From an uncultured Eubacteriales bacterium (GTDB lineage Bacteria; Bacillota; Clostridia; Oscillospirales; UBA644), in contig URFZ01000011.1 of the NCBI GenBank assembly GCA_900547165.1, positions 5,694 to 69,693 of the forward strand: a DNA stretch of 64,000 bases, written 5' to 3'. Shown piece after piece: positions 25,579-33,668 of the stretch (the first letter of the stretch is position 1; each line of letters opens with the position of its first letter). The notes below the pieces were generated by a model. The model was not told where the DNA came from. It made no database searches and saw nothing but the letters and a program-made list of their open reading frames with translations. A program made the translations under genes and the position numbers.

Positions 25579-27039
25579 TCAATTTGAAGACGAACCGTTT
25601 GCGGCGGGAACATCTTTCCATATCTCGGATATCTCTTTTGTTTCCGAGCCTGATTTCTCGATAAGTTTGCCTATCTCCGTTCTGCAATATTCTGACAGCA
25701 ACGCCTGATTTGCAAGATAATCACGATAAAGTTGTCCGTAGGAATCGAAATAGATATAAACGATGCCCGATGATGTTTCAAAGGTCTCGCACTCCCCGGG
25801 AGTTCTTTTTTCACCAAAAAGCCACTCGTTTATTTCGGAAAACAATGTGTAACCCTTATACACATTTGTGTGATATCCCTCTTCGTTGGTCTTGTTGGGG
25901 TCTATTGAATATTCCTTTTCAAGAGCAATAAACGCCTCTTTACTCTTGTCGCTCTCTTCCCATTTGGTTGCGACCTCGCTTGCGGAATCGCTTTTTACGA
26001 GCATTTCATAGAAATTGACAAGATTATAATCTCGCGTGTCTTTTTCTATATAATAAATAACAAACGTTGCGCCCGATGAAGATGCATCGACAAGATATAC
26101 ATCTCCCTTTTCTCTTTCGGAAGAACTTATCCAGCCGTAGAAATTCTTATCATAAGCGTCAAAATATGTTCCGTTGAAGTCATAAGTCCTTGTAACGTCA
26201 GCCGTGCCGTATGACACAAGCATATTCGTTGTCATGAAATTATTTGCGTAACCGTCCGCAAAAGCAGTTTCGGAGGACGTATAATGTTCTTTGAAATATT
26301 CCGCCATTTCAAGCAAAGACATATCCGAAAGTCCATCAATCTCATCAAGATTGAGTCCCTCGTTTTTCGAATCCTCGTTGAAAAACGCAAGACGAATTAT
26401 ATAAGCATCGAAACTGTCCTTATACTTTTCATAGCAATCGTGCTTTTCGTCATCCGTAAAAGTCTTGCCTTCTTGCAATTTATCGATATACTGATTGTAT
26501 ACCGACAAAATCTCAAAATAATTTTTTATATCGTCAACAATGACACCCGCCCCGAAAACAGATGTTATATACTCGCTTTCGGATTCGGCTTTGCCTCCGC
26601 TGACAGCGGAAGACGCCGTTGAGTTGAAATTTGTAAGTTGAGTCGTAACATACTCGTTATCGGGAGAAAGCCCCTGTGCCGTCGCCGCCGCATAAACGGA
26701 ATAAATTTCTTTGCAGTATGTTTCCGTATAATCGGTAAAATACTGTGCCCAGGTCTTGTCCGTGCTTCCGTCAACGGTGCAAGACTGCTCACCGAAACTC
26801 TTTGTTGTATCAGGAACATTTTTCGATGACGAATTGCTCGACAAATACGTCTGAACAGATGCCGAATACAATATCTGGAACTCAAGTTCCGTAATATCTC
26901 TGCCCGAAACGGTCATAACAACATTTTCGGACTTATTCTTTCTTGCACGCTCGTTCTTATCCGCACAGGCGGAAAGCGAAAAGAGCGAAAGAACTATCAG
27001 CGCGCAAAGCAACAGCGCTACTGCGGAATTTTTTTTCAT
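25579..27039 (-). CDS. foldase-like (SurA/PrsA-type) lipoprotein
   Basis: 486 residues. Signal peptide with lipobox LSAC (lipidated Cys at about 25). Next comes a SurA_N-like segment (VVMTVSGRDITELEFQILYS) and long helical, Asp/Ser/Thr-rich regions with the feature TFTDDEKHDCYEKYKDSFDAYIIRLAFF, typical of trigger-factor/SurA chaperone arms. I do not see a clear parvulin PPIase core, although residues about 320-420 could be a degenerate one. It probably assists folding of exported proteins on the outer face of the membrane. It is followed by the gene for VanY; both could act in the envelope. Confidence 0.6.
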   Translation of the reverse strand: MKKNSAVALLLCALIVLSLFSLSACADKNERARKNKSENVVMTVSGRDITELEFQILYSASVQTYLSSNSSSKNVPDTTKSFGEQSCTVDGSTDKTWAQYFTDYTETYCKEIYSVYAAATAQGLSPDNEYVTTQLTNFNSTASSAVSGGKAESESEYITSVFGAGVIVDDIKNYFEILSVYNQYIDKLQEGKTFTDDEKHDCYEKYKDSFDAYIIRLAFFNEDSKNEGLNLDEIDGLSDMSLLEMAEYFKEHYTSSETAFADGYANNFMTTNMLVSYGTADVTRTYDFNGTYFDAYDKNFYGWISSSEREKGDVYLVDASSSGATFVIYYIEKDTRDYNLVNFYEMLVKSDSASEVATKWEESDKSKEAFIALEKEYSIDPNKTNEEGYHTNVYKGYTLFSEINEWLFGEKRTPGECETFETSSGIVYIYFDSYGQLYRDYLANQALLSEYCRTEIGKLIEKSGSETKEISEIWKDVPAANGSSSN

Positions 27040-27055
27040 TTTACCTCCGATTCAA

Positions 27056-27361
27056 TCAAAAATCCATCAAATATACATCCAGATCGACTGTTCCGTCATC
27101 ACGGAACACAACGCCTTCTTCTTCCAGAAGTTTTCGTTGCATATCCTCGCCGCCGAATGCAAAAGCGGAGGAAGTTTTTCCCTCTCGGTTAACAACTCGA
27201 TGGCACGGGATAACACCCGGTTCGGGATTGACATGGAGTGCATACCCCACAACACGGGCAAGTCGGGGGTTGCCCGACATCGCGGCGATCATACCGTAAG
27301 TCGCAACCTTCCCCCGAGGTATCCGTTTTACATTTTCATATATGCGTTCAAATGTGTTCAT
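27056..27361 (-). CDS. MGMT-family methyltransferase (DNA repair)
   Basis: 101 residues from ATG 27361 (GAGGAG upstream). An ATG eight codons earlier lacks a Shine-Dalgarno. This is the C-terminal MGMT DNA-binding/active-site domain alone: IPRGKVATYGMIAAMSGNPRLARVVGYAL (broken), then PCHRVV with the reactive Cys intact, so it is not an ATL protein (which has Trp there). It may remove alkyl groups from O6-alkylguanine. The usual N-terminal domain of Ogt is missing, as in other short clostridial members. Confidence 0.88.
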   Translation of the reverse strand: MNTFERIYENVKRIPRGKVATYGMIAAMSGNPRLARVVGYALHVNPEPGVIPCHRVVNREGKTSSAFAFGGEDMQRKLLEEEGVVFRDDGTVDLDVYLMDF

Positions 27362-27422
27362 GTCAAATACTCTCCTCTCATTCATATTCTTTCTTTGAAC
27401 GGAGAAGAAATACAGATAAGAA

Positions 27423-28388
27423 TTACGCCCAAGTCATAACGCCTTTTCCGCTGAAAGTCATAACCTCTTTAAGCGTTTTGACGGCTTTTTCAAGTCCTTC
27501 GCGCTGGGACATCAGGCTGTCCTCGTGTTCGATTGACATAACGTAATCATAATCAATCGTGCGAAGCGCGGAAACTATCTCACGCCAAGCGTCTTCGCCG
27601 CTGCCGTAGCCTATCGTTCTGAACACCCAAGAGCGGTTCATAACGTCACTGTAATGTTTGTAGTCAAGTACGCCGTTTACTGCGGTATTCGCCTTGTCTA
27701 TGCGGGTATCTTTTGCGTGGAAATGCCACATACAATCTTTGAGAGCCTTTATCGCCTGTGCGGGCTCTATGCCCTGCCAAACAAGGTGTGACGGGTCAAA
27801 GTTTGCGCCTATCTCGGGTCCGACCGCCGCGCGGAGATTGAGCAGCGTCTCGGGATTGTATACGCAAAAACCGGGGTGCATCTCAAACGCGATTCTCGTA
27901 ACGCCGTGGTCGCGTGCAAATGCCGCCATTTCGGTCCAATACGGAATAAGGCACTCGTTCCACTGATAATCCTTTATTGCAAAGAAATCTTCGGGCCATG
28001 CGCAGGTCACCCAGTTCGGGTACTGCGAATTCGGGCTGTCGCCGGGACAACCGGAGAAACCGACTATCGTATTGACGCCCATTTTTTCGCAAAGCAGAAT
28101 CGCTTTTCTGAACTGTTCGTCATAAGATTTTGCAATATCCTTATTCGGATGAACGGGGTTGCCGTGACAGCTGAACGCAGAAATCATCAGGTCATTCTTT
28201 TTGAGCACATCGCGAAAATCATTAAGAGCCTTTTCATCGTTAAGAAGAACGTCGGGATCGGCGTGTGCTTTTCCGGGATAACCGCCGCAGCCTATTTCAA
28301 CTGCCTGTATGCCGAGAGATGCGAAATATTTCGCGGCTTCCGCAAAAGGAACGTCCGCAAGAAGATTTGTAAGAACTCCGAGTTTCAT
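27423..28388 (-). CDS. sugar phosphate isomerase/epimerase family (TIM barrel)
   Basis: 321 residues with GGAGG 9 nt before ATG. AP-endonuclease-2/xylose-isomerase-like TIM barrel: MKLGVLTNLL, GIQAVEIGCGGYPG, DLMISAFSCHGNPVHP, IAFEMHPGFCVYNPETLL, GANFDPSHLVWQGIEP, MWHFHAKDTRID and MSIEHEDSLMS. These give the Glu-Asp-His-Glu metal site. It follows the ThuA gene by 18 nt, and the pair is common in sugar-catabolism clusters, for example inositol or keto-sugar metabolism. The substrate is unassigned. Confidence 0.88.
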   Translation of the reverse strand: MKLGVLTNLLADVPFAEAAKYFASLGIQAVEIGCGGYPGKAHADPDVLLNDEKALNDFRDVLKKNDLMISAFSCHGNPVHPNKDIAKSYDEQFRKAILLCEKMGVNTIVGFSGCPGDSPNSQYPNWVTCAWPEDFFAIKDYQWNECLIPYWTEMAAFARDHGVTRIAFEMHPGFCVYNPETLLNLRAAVGPEIGANFDPSHLVWQGIEPAQAIKALKDCMWHFHAKDTRIDKANTAVNGVLDYKHYSDVMNRSWVFRTIGYGSGEDAWREIVSALRTIDYDYVMSIEHEDSLMSQREGLEKAVKTLKEVMTFSGKGVMTWA

Positions 28389-28406
28389 ATCAGAAAACCT
28401 CCGTAA

Positions 28407-29150
28407 TTACGCTTTCGAGGGGTCGTATCCTTCGATTTTTTCAGCGGGAACAACCTGCTGCCAGCAGTCCATAACGACCTTGTTCGGATTATATGCCCAA
28501 TGAACAGCATTCTTTATAACTTGAAGAACGTTTTTGTCGTAATAGTTCGGATATGCTTCATGTCCGTTCTGGAAATAGAAGATTTTTCCTGCGCCGCGAT
28601 GATACGTCACGCCGCTGCGGAATACGTTACCGCCCTCATACCAGCTGATGAACACTGTCTCGTCGGGCTCGGGAATAACGAACGGCTCGCCGTACATCTC
28701 CTCATGCTCAACAAGGAAGTTATGCGGAACATCTTTGCATATCGGGTGATTGGGATTGACCGCCCATACGCGACATTTTTCGCCGACTTCTCTCCATTGA
28801 AGATTGCAGGTGCAGCCCGTGAGGCGAGTGAAAGGAAGAGAGTGATGCGCGGAGTGAAGTGCGATAAAGCCCATACCGTCGTTTACTCTCTGAACAACGC
28901 GGTTAACAACTTCGGGAAGAACGGCACCGTGTGCAACGTGTCCCCACCAAATAAGGACATCGGTATCGTTCAAAACCTCCTCGGAAAGTCCGTTTTCGGG
29001 CATATCGAGAGTAGCGGTGCGAATCTCGAAATCATCGCACGCAAGACCGTTTTTCAGCGCGGTATGTATACCCTCGGGATATATTTTCGCGATAGACGGT
29101 TCTTTTTTCTCGTGAACATATTCGTTGTAAATAGTAACTTTGATAGCCAT
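28407..29150 (-). CDS. ThuA-like protein
   Basis: 247 residues. ThuA / class-I glutamine-amidotransferase-like fold: VTIYNEYVHE, GIHTALKNGL, DVLIWWGHVAHG, GMGFIALHSAHHSLPF (the elbow carries His-Ser instead of a catalytic Cys) and GRGAGKIFYFQNGHEAYPNYYD-like end (HRGAGKIFYFQNG). ThuA proteins are tied to trehalose or disaccharide utilisation and keto-glucoside processing. It is the first gene of a two-gene unit with the TIM-barrel isomerase. Confidence 0.88.
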   Translation of the reverse strand: MAIKVTIYNEYVHEKKEPSIAKIYPEGIHTALKNGLACDDFEIRTATLDMPENGLSEEVLNDTDVLIWWGHVAHGAVLPEVVNRVVQRVNDGMGFIALHSAHHSLPFTRLTGCTCNLQWREVGEKCRVWAVNPNHPICKDVPHNFLVEHEEMYGEPFVIPEPDETVFISWYEGGNVFRSGVTYHRGAGKIFYFQNGHEAYPNYYDKNVLQVIKNAVHWAYNPNKVVMDCWQQVVPAEKIEGYDPSKA

Positions 29151-29189
29151 TTTTTACACCTCAAAATTTTAAGTATATTTTCTTTTATT

Positions 29190-30008
29190 TTAGCCTATAA
29201 TGTTGCCGCATTGAGGACAGGAAAGAGATTTTTCGCAGTCTGCGATTTTGTGAACGATATCAAGACCCGAAGTAACTTTGCCGAATGCGGCATACTGTCC
29301 GTCAAGATGAGACGATGTATCGTCACAGATAAAGAACTGACTGCTTGCGCTGTTGTTCTCCGATGTTCTCGCCATGGAAACAACACCAGCTTCATGTGCA
29401 AGTTTGTTTTCAAAACCGTTTTCGGAAAACTCACCGTAAATGCTGTTTTCGGAGCCGCCCGTGCCTGTACCCGCGGGGTCGCCGCCCTGAATCATAAAGC
29501 CGTCGATAACACGGTGGAAGATAAGTCCGTCATAAAAGCCCTGTTTTGCAAGATAAGCAAAGTTACGAACCGAAACGGGGGCTACGTCGGGATAAAGTTC
29601 AAGTTCTATATCGCCGTAATTCTCAACGGTTATTTTTACTTTTACATTCTTCGAAAAATCAACGCCGAAATCGGAATATATCGTTTTCAGATAATCCTCT
29701 TTCATCACCTTTGCGGCTTCATCGGAATACGTTGCGTCCGATTTGTTTTCACCGAGCGACTCGGGAAGTATCTCCACCTTTGTCATAACTATTTTTTCTT
29801 TCGGCGAGGACTGATAACCTGCAACAAGCGCTTCAAGGTTGTAGTTGTACTGTTTTGCAACCTTTTCAAAAGAAAAGCCGCACTTTGAACAGGTATATGC
29901 GGAACTTTCAGTCGTAGTGGTCTGCATATCGTTATTCTCCTTTTTTGCACAGGCGCAAAGAGCCAGCAAAACTGCGGATACCATAAGAATCGAAATTATT
30001 TTTTTCAT
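29190..30008 (-). CDS. cyclophilin-type peptidyl-prolyl isomerase lipoprotein with split zinc-ribbon cysteines
   Basis: 272 residues from ATG 30008 (AGAGG 6 nt upstream). The lipoprotein signal ends CACA (Cys at about 18-20). A CSKCGF motif near residue 40 starts a small domain. The cyclophilin domain follows: VRNFAYLAKQGFYDGLIFHRVIDGFMIQGGD (broken), GTGTGGSE, NKLAHEAGVVSMAR, SQFFI and LDGQYAAFGKV. The C terminus ends CPQCGN. Two CxxC pairs flank the enzyme domain and could form one zinc ribbon. It probably catalyses prolyl isomerisation of secreted proteins. Confidence 0.92.
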   Translation of the reverse strand: MKKIISILMVSAVLLALCACAKKENNDMQTTTTESSAYTCSKCGFSFEKVAKQYNYNLEALVAGYQSSPKEKIVMTKVEILPESLGENKSDATYSDEAAKVMKEDYLKTIYSDFGVDFSKNVKVKITVENYGDIELELYPDVAPVSVRNFAYLAKQGFYDGLIFHRVIDGFMIQGGDPAGTGTGGSENSIYGEFSENGFENKLAHEAGVVSMARTSENNSASSQFFICDDTSSHLDGQYAAFGKVTSGLDIVHKIADCEKSLSCPQCGNIIG

Positions 30009-30111
30009 TTGATACCTCTTTCGGCGGAACACCCGCGCTGATAATATTATATTAAATATATAATAATACAAATGTCCCCTGTTTTCAATAGATGTTACCG
30101 AAAAACCACAC

Positions 30112-30148
30112 AAAAAAACGGCGATTTGTCAGTTTGCACAAATCGCCG
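30112..30148 (-). terminator. sigE terminator
   Basis: Reading leftwards: CGGCGATTTG / CAAATCGCCG stem and a seven-T run. It lies just after the sigE stop at 30161. Confidence 0.92.
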
Positions 30149-30160
30149 CCATACCCTTTG

Positions 30161-30901
30161 TTAAAAATATTGTTCAAGTTCTTTTTTCAGTCTTTTCAGT
30201 ATTTTCTTTTCAAGCCTCGATATATAGGATTGCGAAATTCCGAGAACATCCGCGACCTGTTTTTGCGTGTACTCTTCGCCGCCGCGAAGACCGAAACGAA
30301 GTTCCATTATCTCACGTTCTCTGGGAGCAAGTCGGTTCACGGCATTTTTCAGCACGGTAATTTCCATTTCGGTTTCAAGGCTTCCGCTTACGCTGTCCGT
30401 ATCCGTTCCCAGCACATCGCCCAACAGCAGTTCGTTACCTTCCCAATCGATATTAAGAGGTTCTTCAATGGAAATTTCGCTGTGCGATCGGCTGTTTTTT
30501 CGAAGATACATCAATATCTCATTTTCGATACACCTTGAAGCGTAAGTGGCAAGTTTTATATTCTTGTCCGCACGGAACGTATTGACAGCCTTTATCAGTC
30601 CTATCGTCCCGATTGAAATAAGGTCCTCGATATTGATACCGGTATTCTCAAACTTTCGGGCAATGTAAACCACAAGCCGCAGATTGTGTTCTATCAATTC
30701 GGAGCGGGCGTTGTCGTCGCCCTTTGCAAGTCTTGCTATCGCTTCGGTCTCTTCTTCCGCGGAGAGCGGCGGCGGGAGAGACTCGGAACCGTTTATGTAA
30801 TATATCTCATCGCTCAAAACTTCCCTTAAAGCGTTTCCGGAAGCAAGGCAAGCTATCGCTTTTCGTATTCCGCTAAGTTTTTCACCGAATGTTCTTTCCA
30901 T
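30161..30901 (-). CDS. sigE: sporulation sigma factor SigE
   Basis: 246 residues, the normal size. It carries a short pro-like N terminus with YYINGSESLPPPLS, then region 2 (NLRLVVYIARKFENTGINIEDLISIGTIGLIKAV, broken) and region 4 (LAPREREIMELRFGL, EEYTQKQVADVLGISQSYISRLEK). SigE directs mother-cell gene expression after SpoIIGA cleaves its pro-sequence. spoIIGA lies 16 nt upstream, the canonical spoIIG operon order. Confidence 0.96.
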   Translation of the reverse strand: MERTFGEKLSGIRKAIACLASGNALREVLSDEIYYINGSESLPPPLSAEEETEAIARLAKGDDNARSELIEHNLRLVVYIARKFENTGINIEDLISIGTIGLIKAVNTFRADKNIKLATYASRCIENEILMYLRKNSRSHSEISIEEPLNIDWEGNELLLGDVLGTDTDSVSGSLETEMEITVLKNAVNRLAPREREIMELRFGLRGGEEYTQKQVADVLGISQSYISRLEKKILKRLKKELEQYF

Positions 30902-30916
30902 TCTTTTGTTCTCCTT

Positions 30917-31741
30917 TCAAAAAAGCGGACTGACTCCGCTGTATGCGCCGCTTTTGTCAAAAACCGTGTCACGGCAGGCAATAACAACTTTCTTTTCTTC
31001 ACCGTTGACGGTAAATCTGTCGGGAAGAAACCCTCGCATTATACCGGTTCTCCCGTCCGCGTTCTTATACGGAACAAGGCGCAGACGGCGGTAAAGCGCA
31101 CCGTCCCGTACAATCATTCCGTCACGCAGGTCGGCAACGGGACGTATCTTTTTTTCTTCAACAACCACTACGGGCAGTCCCGATATGCTTTCAACAAGTC
31201 GGTTTCCCGTATCGGTCAGGCAGTTGAACTCAACACTCCTGCCGTCAAATTCGACCGAGCAGCGGCAAAACGCCTCTTTCGGCATACGTTTTGTAAAAAA
31301 CCTGTCTACAACTATTTGTATAACGCAGACAATAACCGTTACCGCGAGTATGTACGTGACAGGCAAATCAAAATACACTTCGCCGTTGTTGACGTAAATA
31401 AAATCACCCGTCCACGGCAAAAACGTCAGCAGAAGCAAACACCCGATATATGCCGCAGACACCGCCATAAAAACGCAGAGTGTTTTTATGAACTTACGGA
31501 CATTTCCGAATCCGAAAGCAACAAAAACTATAAGTGCGCCCGAAATGAATTTTGCGGCGATATTCAACAAAAAAGAAAGTTGCGGCAAACAGATTGCAAA
31601 GCCGTAGGCTACGGAAATCGCGACCGCGAATATCAGCCGCAAAGGTTTTGTGTCAAGCCGCATTATCCGAGCAGTCAGCCACAGAATAACGGTGTTTACA
31701 ACCACATTGACAAATATCAGAATATCAACATAGACAGTCAA
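30917..31741 (-). CDS. spoIIGA: sigma-E processing peptidase SpoIIGA
   Basis: About 275 residues from the TTG at 31741, chosen because LTVYVDILIFVNVVVN aligns with the usual SpoIIGA N terminus (MKIYLDVIW...). A GGTGAGGGG precedes it, and the frame stays open to 31813. Five hydrophobic helices (to about 150) are followed by an aspartic-protease-like domain with the catalytic DTGN (LTDTGNRLVES) and GLPVVVV. The C half matches the family (RLRLVPYKNADG, GFLPDRF). It cleaves pro-sigma-E in response to SpoIIR from the forespore. It is co-transcribed with sigE. Confidence 0.93.
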   Translation of the reverse strand: MTVYVDILIFVNVVVNTVILWLTARIMRLDTKPLRLIFAVAISVAYGFAICLPQLSFLLNIAAKFISGALIVFVAFGFGNVRKFIKTLCVFMAVSAAYIGCLLLLTFLPWTGDFIYVNNGEVYFDLPVTYILAVTVIVCVIQIVVDRFFTKRMPKEAFCRCSVEFDGRSVEFNCLTDTGNRLVESISGLPVVVVEEKKIRPVADLRDGMIVRDGALYRRLRLVPYKNADGRTGIMRGFLPDRFTVNGEEKKVVIACRDTVFDKSGAYSGVSPLF

Positions 31742-31762
31742 GCCCCTCACCCGAACATATTC

Positions 31763-31793
31763 TATCACGGCAGCGTCGAAAAACGTGTCGGAA
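31763..31793 (-). promoter_or_regulatory. possible Spo0A boxes upstream of spoIIGA
   Basis: The plus strand has CGTCGAA and, about 5 nt later, TGTCGGA, both one mismatch from the 0A-box core TGTCGAA. They lie immediately upstream of a TAGAAT that could be the spoIIG -10. This is suggestive only. Confidence 0.35.
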
Positions 31794-31872
31794 TATGTAA
31801 CCGCTATTGACAAAAAGATATAAATGATGTAAAATTAGGAAGTAATAAATTTGTTCAAGGAAGTATACGGAT

Positions 31873-33630
31873 TTGGCTGATCTCAACGCAAAAACAAAAA
31901 GATTTTCACCGTTAAAACCGGGGCAATACATTCTCCGTCTTATATGCGCATGGCTGTTCGGAGCAGCCGCTGCAACATTTGTTTCGGGCGCGAAAGCGAC
32001 AGAAGAACCGCTGCTGAACACGGTGTCCGTTGCGGCAATGCTCATAATCGCGGCAGGAGTCTTCATCGCAACGTGCTTTATCAAAAGCGATAAAAAAGCG
32101 TACATAATTCTTATCGCCGCCGCAGAAACGTTCTGTATAAGCGTTCCGCTTAAAGAGGCGAACCTTTCGGTTCCCGTTTCTGCGGGACTCTGCCTTATTC
32201 TTTGCGCTGCAATTGCCTATTCGGACTTAAAGGATATAAATGTGAAGATAAGCAACCGCACGGTTTACATAACGGTTGCGGCGTTGCTTGTTGCCATGAC
32301 GGTGTATATCGGCGCGGCGTGCATAGTCAGATATGACAACTATGAGATAAAGGGCTACGATCACGGACTTTTTGACCAGATGTTCTACTATATGAAAAAC
32401 ACGGGGCTTGCGGATACTACGTTTGAGCGCAATAGGCTGATGAGCCATTTTCAGGTTCATTGCTCGCCTGTTTTTTATCTGCTGCTTCCGCTTTACATGA
32501 TATTCCCGTCGTCGCAGGCGTTGCTTGTCATCAACGGATTTATCCTGATTTCGGGCATAGTCCCGCTGATGTTCCTCTGCAAAAAATATAACCTTTCAAA
32601 CATTGCAACGGTTCTTTTCTGCGCTTGTTATGCGATATATCCCGCGCTTGTAGGCAACGGACTGTGGGGACTTCACGAAAACTCTTTTCTTGCGCCGTTT
32701 GTGCTTTGGTTCTTTTACTTTTCAGAAAAAGACAACCACATTCCCGCCGTTGTTTTTGCTGTTCTGATTCTTTGCGTCAAAGAAGACGCACCCATATATC
32801 TTGCAATAATAACCATATATTATATCATCTCGGGCAAAAGCCTGAAAAGAAACATTCCCCTGCTCGCGCTTTCACTTGCCTATTTCTTTGCGGTCACGGC
32901 GCTTATGCAAAAATATGGGCTGGGCATAATGTCAAACCGATATGAAAACTATGTCGGAGAAGACGGAAGCCTTATCGGAATAATCAAATCGTTCATCATG
33001 AATCCCGCTTTTACGCTTTCGCAGGCGTTCAACGAGAAAAAGTTGTTGTTTCTTGTGCAGCTCTTCGCTCCGCTCTGCTTTTTGCCGTTTATGACAAAAA
33101 AACCTGCACGATTGATACTGCTTACCCCGATACTTCTCGTCAATCTGATGACGAATTATAAATATATGCCGATGATAAACTATCAGTACGTCATAGCAAA
33201 TACGGCAATACTTTTCTATATGTCCGTCGCGGCATATTCGGAAATGGGCAAAACGCGAAAAAAAATTCTTGTCTGCGCTCTTCTTTTCTCAACCGTTTTT
33301 GCGCTGTCAAACAGGCTGCACCCGACATATCTGACAAGAACTGCGGAACAAACGGCATGGAACGAAAAAATGACTTCCGCACTTTCCGTGATTCCGTCCG
33401 ACGCAAATGTTGCCGCCACAAATTCCCCGTCGGGACAGTTGACACAAAGAAAAGAACTTTACTGTATCTACACCGCGGATGACCTCAAAAATATTCCCGA
33501 CTTTGTTGAATACTATGTCGTTCGGCTCGACGGCAGCCAAAAGACCGAAAAAATACTGAAAGAAATCAACAGCGGCGACTACAAAGAATTTTTCCGCGAA
33601 GACGGTGTCGTTGCAATCTATAAAAAATAA
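31873..33630 (+). CDS. DUF2079 polytopic membrane protein (copy 1)
   Basis: 585 residues from a TTG start with AAGGA upstream. There are about 12 hydrophobic helices. DUF2079 hallmarks are GYDHGLFDQMFYYMK, SHFQVHCSPVFYLLLPLY, GLWGLHENSFLAPFVLWFFYF and CVKEDAPIYLA. DUF2079 resembles GT-C glycosyltransferase-like membrane proteins; the early acidic loop residues may be catalytic. The C-terminal about 130 residues form a soluble extracytoplasmic domain (SVIPSDANVAATNSPSGQLTQR). It is tandem with a paralogue and a lipase gene. Confidence 0.85.
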   Translation: MADLNAKTKRFSPLKPGQYILRLICAWLFGAAAATFVSGAKATEEPLLNTVSVAAMLIIAAGVFIATCFIKSDKKAYIILIAAAETFCISVPLKEANLSVPVSAGLCLILCAAIAYSDLKDINVKISNRTVYITVAALLVAMTVYIGAACIVRYDNYEIKGYDHGLFDQMFYYMKNTGLADTTFERNRLMSHFQVHCSPVFYLLLPLYMIFPSSQALLVINGFILISGIVPLMFLCKKYNLSNIATVLFCACYAIYPALVGNGLWGLHENSFLAPFVLWFFYFSEKDNHIPAVVFAVLILCVKEDAPIYLAIITIYYIISGKSLKRNIPLLALSLAYFFAVTALMQKYGLGIMSNRYENYVGEDGSLIGIIKSFIMNPAFTLSQAFNEKKLLFLVQLFAPLCFLPFMTKKPARLILLTPILLVNLMTNYKYMPMINYQYVIANTAILFYMSVAAYSEMGKTRKKILVCALLFSTVFALSNRLHPTYLTRTAEQTAWNEKMTSALSVIPSDANVAATNSPSGQLTQRKELYCIYTADDLKNIPDFVEYYVVRLDGSQKTEKILKEINSGDYKEFFREDGVVAIYKK

Positions 33631-33631
33631 A

Positions 33632-33650
33632 TCCGACATAAAATGTCGGA
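33632..33650 (+). other. intercistronic hairpin between DUF2079 paralogues
   Basis: A TCCGACAT / ATGTCGGA 8-bp stem with a 3-nt loop and no T-run, so more likely an mRNA-processing or stability element than a terminator. Confidence 0.55.
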
Positions 33651-33668
33651 CAGCGAAAGGATATTAAA

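Noticed and set aside
27056..27361. alkyltransferase-like (ATL) protein
   Set aside because: The active-site motif is PCHRV with Cys, whereas ATL proteins have Trp or Ala at that position.
28500..29888. 462-codon plus-strand open frame
   Set aside because: Antisense to the ThuA and cyclophilin genes, both with clear domains and ribosome binding sites; composition is that of a shadow frame.
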